From positions 8,311,501 to 8,375,500 of the forward strand of contig NZ_CP108538.1 of NCBI RefSeq assembly GCF_035994185.1: 64,000 bases of DNA, in the 5' to 3' direction. The notes under the pieces are model-generated. The model was given only the letters and a program-made list of their open reading frames with translations. It was not told where the DNA came from and did not search any database. Position numbers and translations under genes: made by a program. Shown one piece after another: positions 61,473 through 64,000 of the stretch. Positions within the stretch are counted from its first letter, which is position 1, and every line of letters starts with the position of its first letter. The stretch is from Streptomyces sp. NBC_01217. Lineage in GTDB: Bacteria > Actinomycetota > Actinomycetes > Streptomycetales > Streptomycetaceae.

Positions 61473-62249
61473 TCAGGCAGGTGGCCGCCGCTCGGCGGCC
61501 TCGCGCCCGTCCCGTGGGCCGAAGGTCTCAAGAGCCTCTGCGTCCGTGGCCCGGGCGTGCAGGAAGTAGTCGGCCCACTCGCTGATCCCGGAATGGTCGC
61601 AGTCCCGGCCGATCCGGGTCGTGGCGGCCTCGATGTCGAAGTCCGTGGTGCGCAGTTCGACGCCCGGGCCGAGCACGGCCCAGTGGGCTCCGGTCCTTCC
61701 GTACGGCATGCCGACGCTGCCGGGGTTGATCACGAGCCTGCCGTGGGCGAGGCGGACGAACGGCATGTGGGTGTGGCCGCAGACGACGGTGCGGACGTCG
61801 CCATCGAGTCCGCCGAGGATCTCCTTCCAGCGATCGAGGCGGGAGTCGACCAGGACGACCTCCTCGTCGTCACGGGGAGTGGCATGGCAGAACAGCACTT
61901 TTCCCAGGCCGCGCACGGACAGGGAGAGCGACCGCGGCAGCGAGCCGAGCAGGTCGAGGTGGTCCTCACGCAGCTGTTCGGCGGCCCAGGGGGCGGTCGG
62001 ATCGGGGATCGACTCGCGTTGTCCGCGCCGGTATTCGAGGAGTTCGCGGTCGGCGTTGCCGCTGATCCACACGGCTTGGTCGCCGAGACCGGTCAGCAGG
62101 TCGAGAACCTGGGCCGGCTGCGGGCCGGCGGTGATGTCGCCGGTGAGGACGATGCGATCCGCGGTGCTCACGTCCGGCTCGGCGAGCACGGCCTCCAGGG
62201 CCGGCAGGACTCCATGGATGTCGGACAGTACGGCTACTCGATTCAGCAT
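61473..62249 (-). CDS. Calcineurin-like metallophosphoesterase
   Basis: A 258-residue phosphoesterase. Metal-binding blocks: VAVLSDIHG (D-x-H), VLTGDITAG (G-D), WISGNADREL (G-N, with A replacing the usual H of GNH[D/E]), CHATPRDD and VCGHTHMPF. The group (YfcE/MJ0936-like) cleaves phosphodiesters. It is 67 bp upstream of the SUMF1-fold gene on the same strand and divergent from the DUF4331 gene. Confidence 0.88.
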   Translation of the reverse strand: MLNRVAVLSDIHGVLPALEAVLAEPDVSTADRIVLTGDITAGPQPAQVLDLLTGLGDQAVWISGNADRELLEYRRGQRESIPDPTAPWAAEQLREDHLDLLGSLPRSLSLSVRGLGKVLFCHATPRDDEEVVLVDSRLDRWKEILGGLDGDVRTVVCGHTHMPFVRLAHGRLVINPGSVGMPYGRTGAHWAVLGPGVELRTTDFDIEAATTRIGRDCDHSGISEWADYFLHARATDAEALETFGPRDGREAAERRPPA

Positions 62250-62397
62250 GGTCACAACTGTGGGGTGAAGGCGGCCGGGAGGTGAGGGCGTTCGCCGCAC
62301 GCTGAGCCGTGAGCTTCTGCGGCCAGGTGGATGACCGCAGCTCCGCCTGCGGGCCCGTTGCCGGGTGATGCAATTGGGCCTGGCGGACGCTGGGCCC

Positions 62398-63366
62398 ATG
62401 TCTCATCACCTCAGTGGGCCCGATCTGCGTTCCCCCATGGACGATGCCCGGCTCGACCTGACGGACCTCTTCGCGTTCGGTGTCCCCGGCGACCGCACCG
62501 TACTGATCATGAACGCCCATCCGGTCGCGCCTGCCACCGGCGCCGCCTTCCACCCGGACGCGGTGTACCGGATCGACATCGACACCGATGGCGACGACCG
62601 GGCCGATGTGGCGTTCAGCTTCGTGTTCTCCTCGCCGCAGGGCGGGAAGCAGACCGCCGCCGTCCGCCGCGCGACCGGAGCGCAGGCCCGCTCCCACGAG
62701 GCCGCGGGCGAGCTGATCGTCGCCGACGCGCCGCTCGGCTCCGACGCGGGGCCGGTCGTGATCGAGGCCGGGCCCTACATGTTCTCCGCCGGTCTGCGCA
62801 GTGACCCGTTCTTCGCCGATCTGGACGGCATCGTCAAGGAGTTCCAGTGGACCGGCACGGACTGGGGTGCCGACAAGAACGTCCTCGGCATCGTGCTGGA
62901 GATGCCCGACGCCGAACTCGCCGCCGGACCGGTGATCGGGGCGTGGGCGCGGGTGAGCCTGCGCAGGGACGGACAGCTCACGTCCGTGGACCGCGGCGCG
63001 CACCCGTCCCTGACCGCGTACTTCAACGCCGAGGACGCCAAGGAGGCCTACAACCGGGGCGAACCCTCGACGGACTGGGAGACCTATCGCGAACCGTGGA
63101 CCGCGGCCCTCCAGCACTTCGGCGGTTACGACCAGCAGGCCGCCGAACTGGCCCTGCGCACCGTGCTGCCGGACATCCTGCGCTACGACCGCAGCCGGCC
63201 CGCCGCCTACCCCAACGGCCGCACCCTCACCGACGACGTCACCTCCGCCCGCCTGGCCATGCTCACCAACGGCAGGGTCAGCAGCGACGGCATCGGCCCC
63301 CACACCGACCTGCTCCCCGAATTCCCGTACCTCGGCAACCCGCACCCGGCGCCGCAGGCCGGGTAG
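62398..63366 (+). CDS. DUF4331 protein
   Basis: A 322-residue protein; MSHHLSGPDLRSPMDDARLDLTDLFAFGVPGDRTVLIMNAHP is the invariant start of DUF4331, which fixes ATG 62398 over in-frame starts 30 bp upstream. FHPDAVYRIDIDTDGDDRADVAFSFVF and the repeated acidic D-x-D-G-D patch suggest calcium binding. No signal peptide is seen. The family's function is unknown. Confidence 0.85.
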   Translation: MSHHLSGPDLRSPMDDARLDLTDLFAFGVPGDRTVLIMNAHPVAPATGAAFHPDAVYRIDIDTDGDDRADVAFSFVFSSPQGGKQTAAVRRATGAQARSHEAAGELIVADAPLGSDAGPVVIEAGPYMFSAGLRSDPFFADLDGIVKEFQWTGTDWGADKNVLGIVLEMPDAELAAGPVIGAWARVSLRRDGQLTSVDRGAHPSLTAYFNAEDAKEAYNRGEPSTDWETYREPWTAALQHFGGYDQQAAELALRTVLPDILRYDRSRPAAYPNGRTLTDDVTSARLAMLTNGRVSSDGIGPHTDLLPEFPYLGNPHPAPQAG

Positions 63367-63490
63367 CACAGCACCCGCCGGGTGCCGCCATGCCACAGCC
63401 GTACTCGACGGACCAGGAATGCCGCATATGCGAATATTTCGGATGGTACGTTCGAGACACGGTCAGGAGGGGGAGCGACAGGGAGCACAG

Positions 63491-64000
63491 GTGAAGGAGA
63501 GCCGGCGCACAGCGGAGTGGGCGGGCTGGATGCTCGTCGTACCGGCTTTGGTGGCCGGCGTGCTGCTGAACATCCTTGCGCCCCAGCCGTACATGGGACT
63601 CCCGCTGCTGGCCGCCGCCCCGCTGATCGCCGGTGCGATGCTGCCGTTCGGGGCCGGCGTTCTCGTCGCGAGCCTTGCCTGCGGGGTCTCGCTGCTGCTG
63701 GACATCGTCCAGGGGCGCACCGCGGCGGAGAGCGTCGTCGATCTCGCGGTCGTCGGCCTCATCGGAACTCTTGCCCTCGCCGTCAACCTGCTGTTGCAGC
63801 GTCAGGGGCGGGATCTCGCGCGGGCGCGGGTCATCGCGGAGGCGGTACAGCTGGCGGTTCTGCCGGCCCCGCCCTCGCGGGCCGGGCCGCTCGCCGTCGC
63901 CTCCTGGTACACCCCCGCACAGGCCGAGGCCAGAATCGGCGGCGACCTCTTCGCGGTGCAGGAGACTCCGTACGGCGTGCGCATGATCATCGGGGATGTG
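63491..64000 (+). CDS. SpoIIE/PP2C-type serine phosphatase with membrane domain, cut by window edge
   Basis: 170 codons are visible from GTG 63491 (GGGAGCACAG upstream); an in-frame ATG at 63419 is an alternative start. Three to four hydrophobic helices (WMLVVPALVAGVLLNILA, GLPLLAAAPLIAGAMLPFGAGVLVASLACGVSLLL, VVDLAVVGLIGTLALAVNLLL) are followed by AEAVQLAVLPAPPSRAGPLAVASWYTPAQAEARIGGDLFAVQETPYGVRMIIGDV, the start of the PP2C phosphatase domain with the metal-binding GGD and GDV motifs. It would dephosphorylate an anti-anti-sigma factor. Confidence 0.88.
   Translation, partial: MKESRRTAEWAGWMLVVPALVAGVLLNILAPQPYMGLPLLAAAPLIAGAMLPFGAGVLVASLACGVSLLLDIVQGRTAAESVVDLAVVGLIGTLALAVNLLLQRQGRDLARARVIAEAVQLAVLPAPPSRAGPLAVASWYTPAQAEARIGGDLFAVQETPYGVRMIIGDV

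Overview
The window looks like a piece of a Streptomyces-type actinobacterial chromosome. GC content is very high with strong GC3 bias, so nearly every gene has long shadow frames. GTG starts with clear Shine-Dalgarno sequences are common. Gene families are typical of the group: DUF2510, DUF4331, SpoIIE-type phosphatase, carbohydrate ABC transporters, many one-component regulators and two tRNA-Pro(GGG) genes. It is accessory chromosome rather than core; no rRNA, CRISPR array or recognisable secondary-metabolite cluster is visible.

Layout: (1) 1-4.25 kb: a secreted ThuA/sugar-dehydrogenase protein (cut by the left edge) behind a LacI-type palindrome, then a transketolase split into two genes. 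(2) 4.38-7.80 kb: tRNA-Pro followed by a decayed tyrosine integrase, a DUF4246 dioxygenase-like gene, a two-helix SLATT-like protein and a truncated anti-sigma-type ATPase. A diverged copy of the tRNA 3' end plus its terminator closes this stretch, so it reads as a ~3.3 kb remnant of an integrated element. (3) 7.9-21.8 kb: ABC exporter, long-form GAPDH, secreted SGNH hydrolase, EF-G paralogue, methyltransferase, DUF2510 protein, and a TetR regulator divergent from an acyl-CoA ligase/crotonase pair, then an S66 peptidase. (4) 21.9-25.8 kb: a FadR-type regulator and the lutABC L-lactate operon, each preceded by the same 11-bp operator. (5) 25.8-33.3 kb: a sugar-uptake operon (lipoprotein, two permeases, 2-hydroxyacid dehydrogenase, DUF2264) under a DeoR/LacI chimeric regulator. 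(6) 33.5-43.5 kb: TauE/SafE exporter, APC permease, a tetratricopeptide-like protein, a glycerol-kinase/GlpA-like/GlpB-like redox operon behind a DasR-like site, a repeat-rich membrane protein, CobF and a DUF309 protein. (7) 43.6-46.7 kb: a large LAL-type ATPase without its usual DNA-binding domain, then a second identical tRNA-Pro with another integrase remnant. (8) 47-54.6 kb: LysR regulator, Dps, a flavin disulfide reductase, decayed LtrA and LuxR-ATPase genes, an AhpD-like protein, pirin and a WYL regulator. (9) 54.7-59.3 kb: a glyoxalase-like protein, then a gene graveyard (IS481 and IS630 pieces, chimeric GNAT, epimerase, EamA and MFS stubs) enclosing two paralogous alpha/beta hydrolases. 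(10) 59.4-64 kb: cytochrome P450, SUMF1-fold protein, metallophosphatase, DUF4331 protein and the start of a SpoIIE phosphatase cut by the right edge.

The common physiological theme is uptake and oxidation of small carbon sources (lactate, sugars, polyols, acyl-CoAs), each unit with its own adjacent regulator and visible operator. The most unusual material is the tRNA-Pro-bounded mini-element, the HTH-less ATPase beside the second tRNA-Pro, and several enzymes lacking a family catalytic residue. All family names come from reading the sequence by eye; no database search was run.
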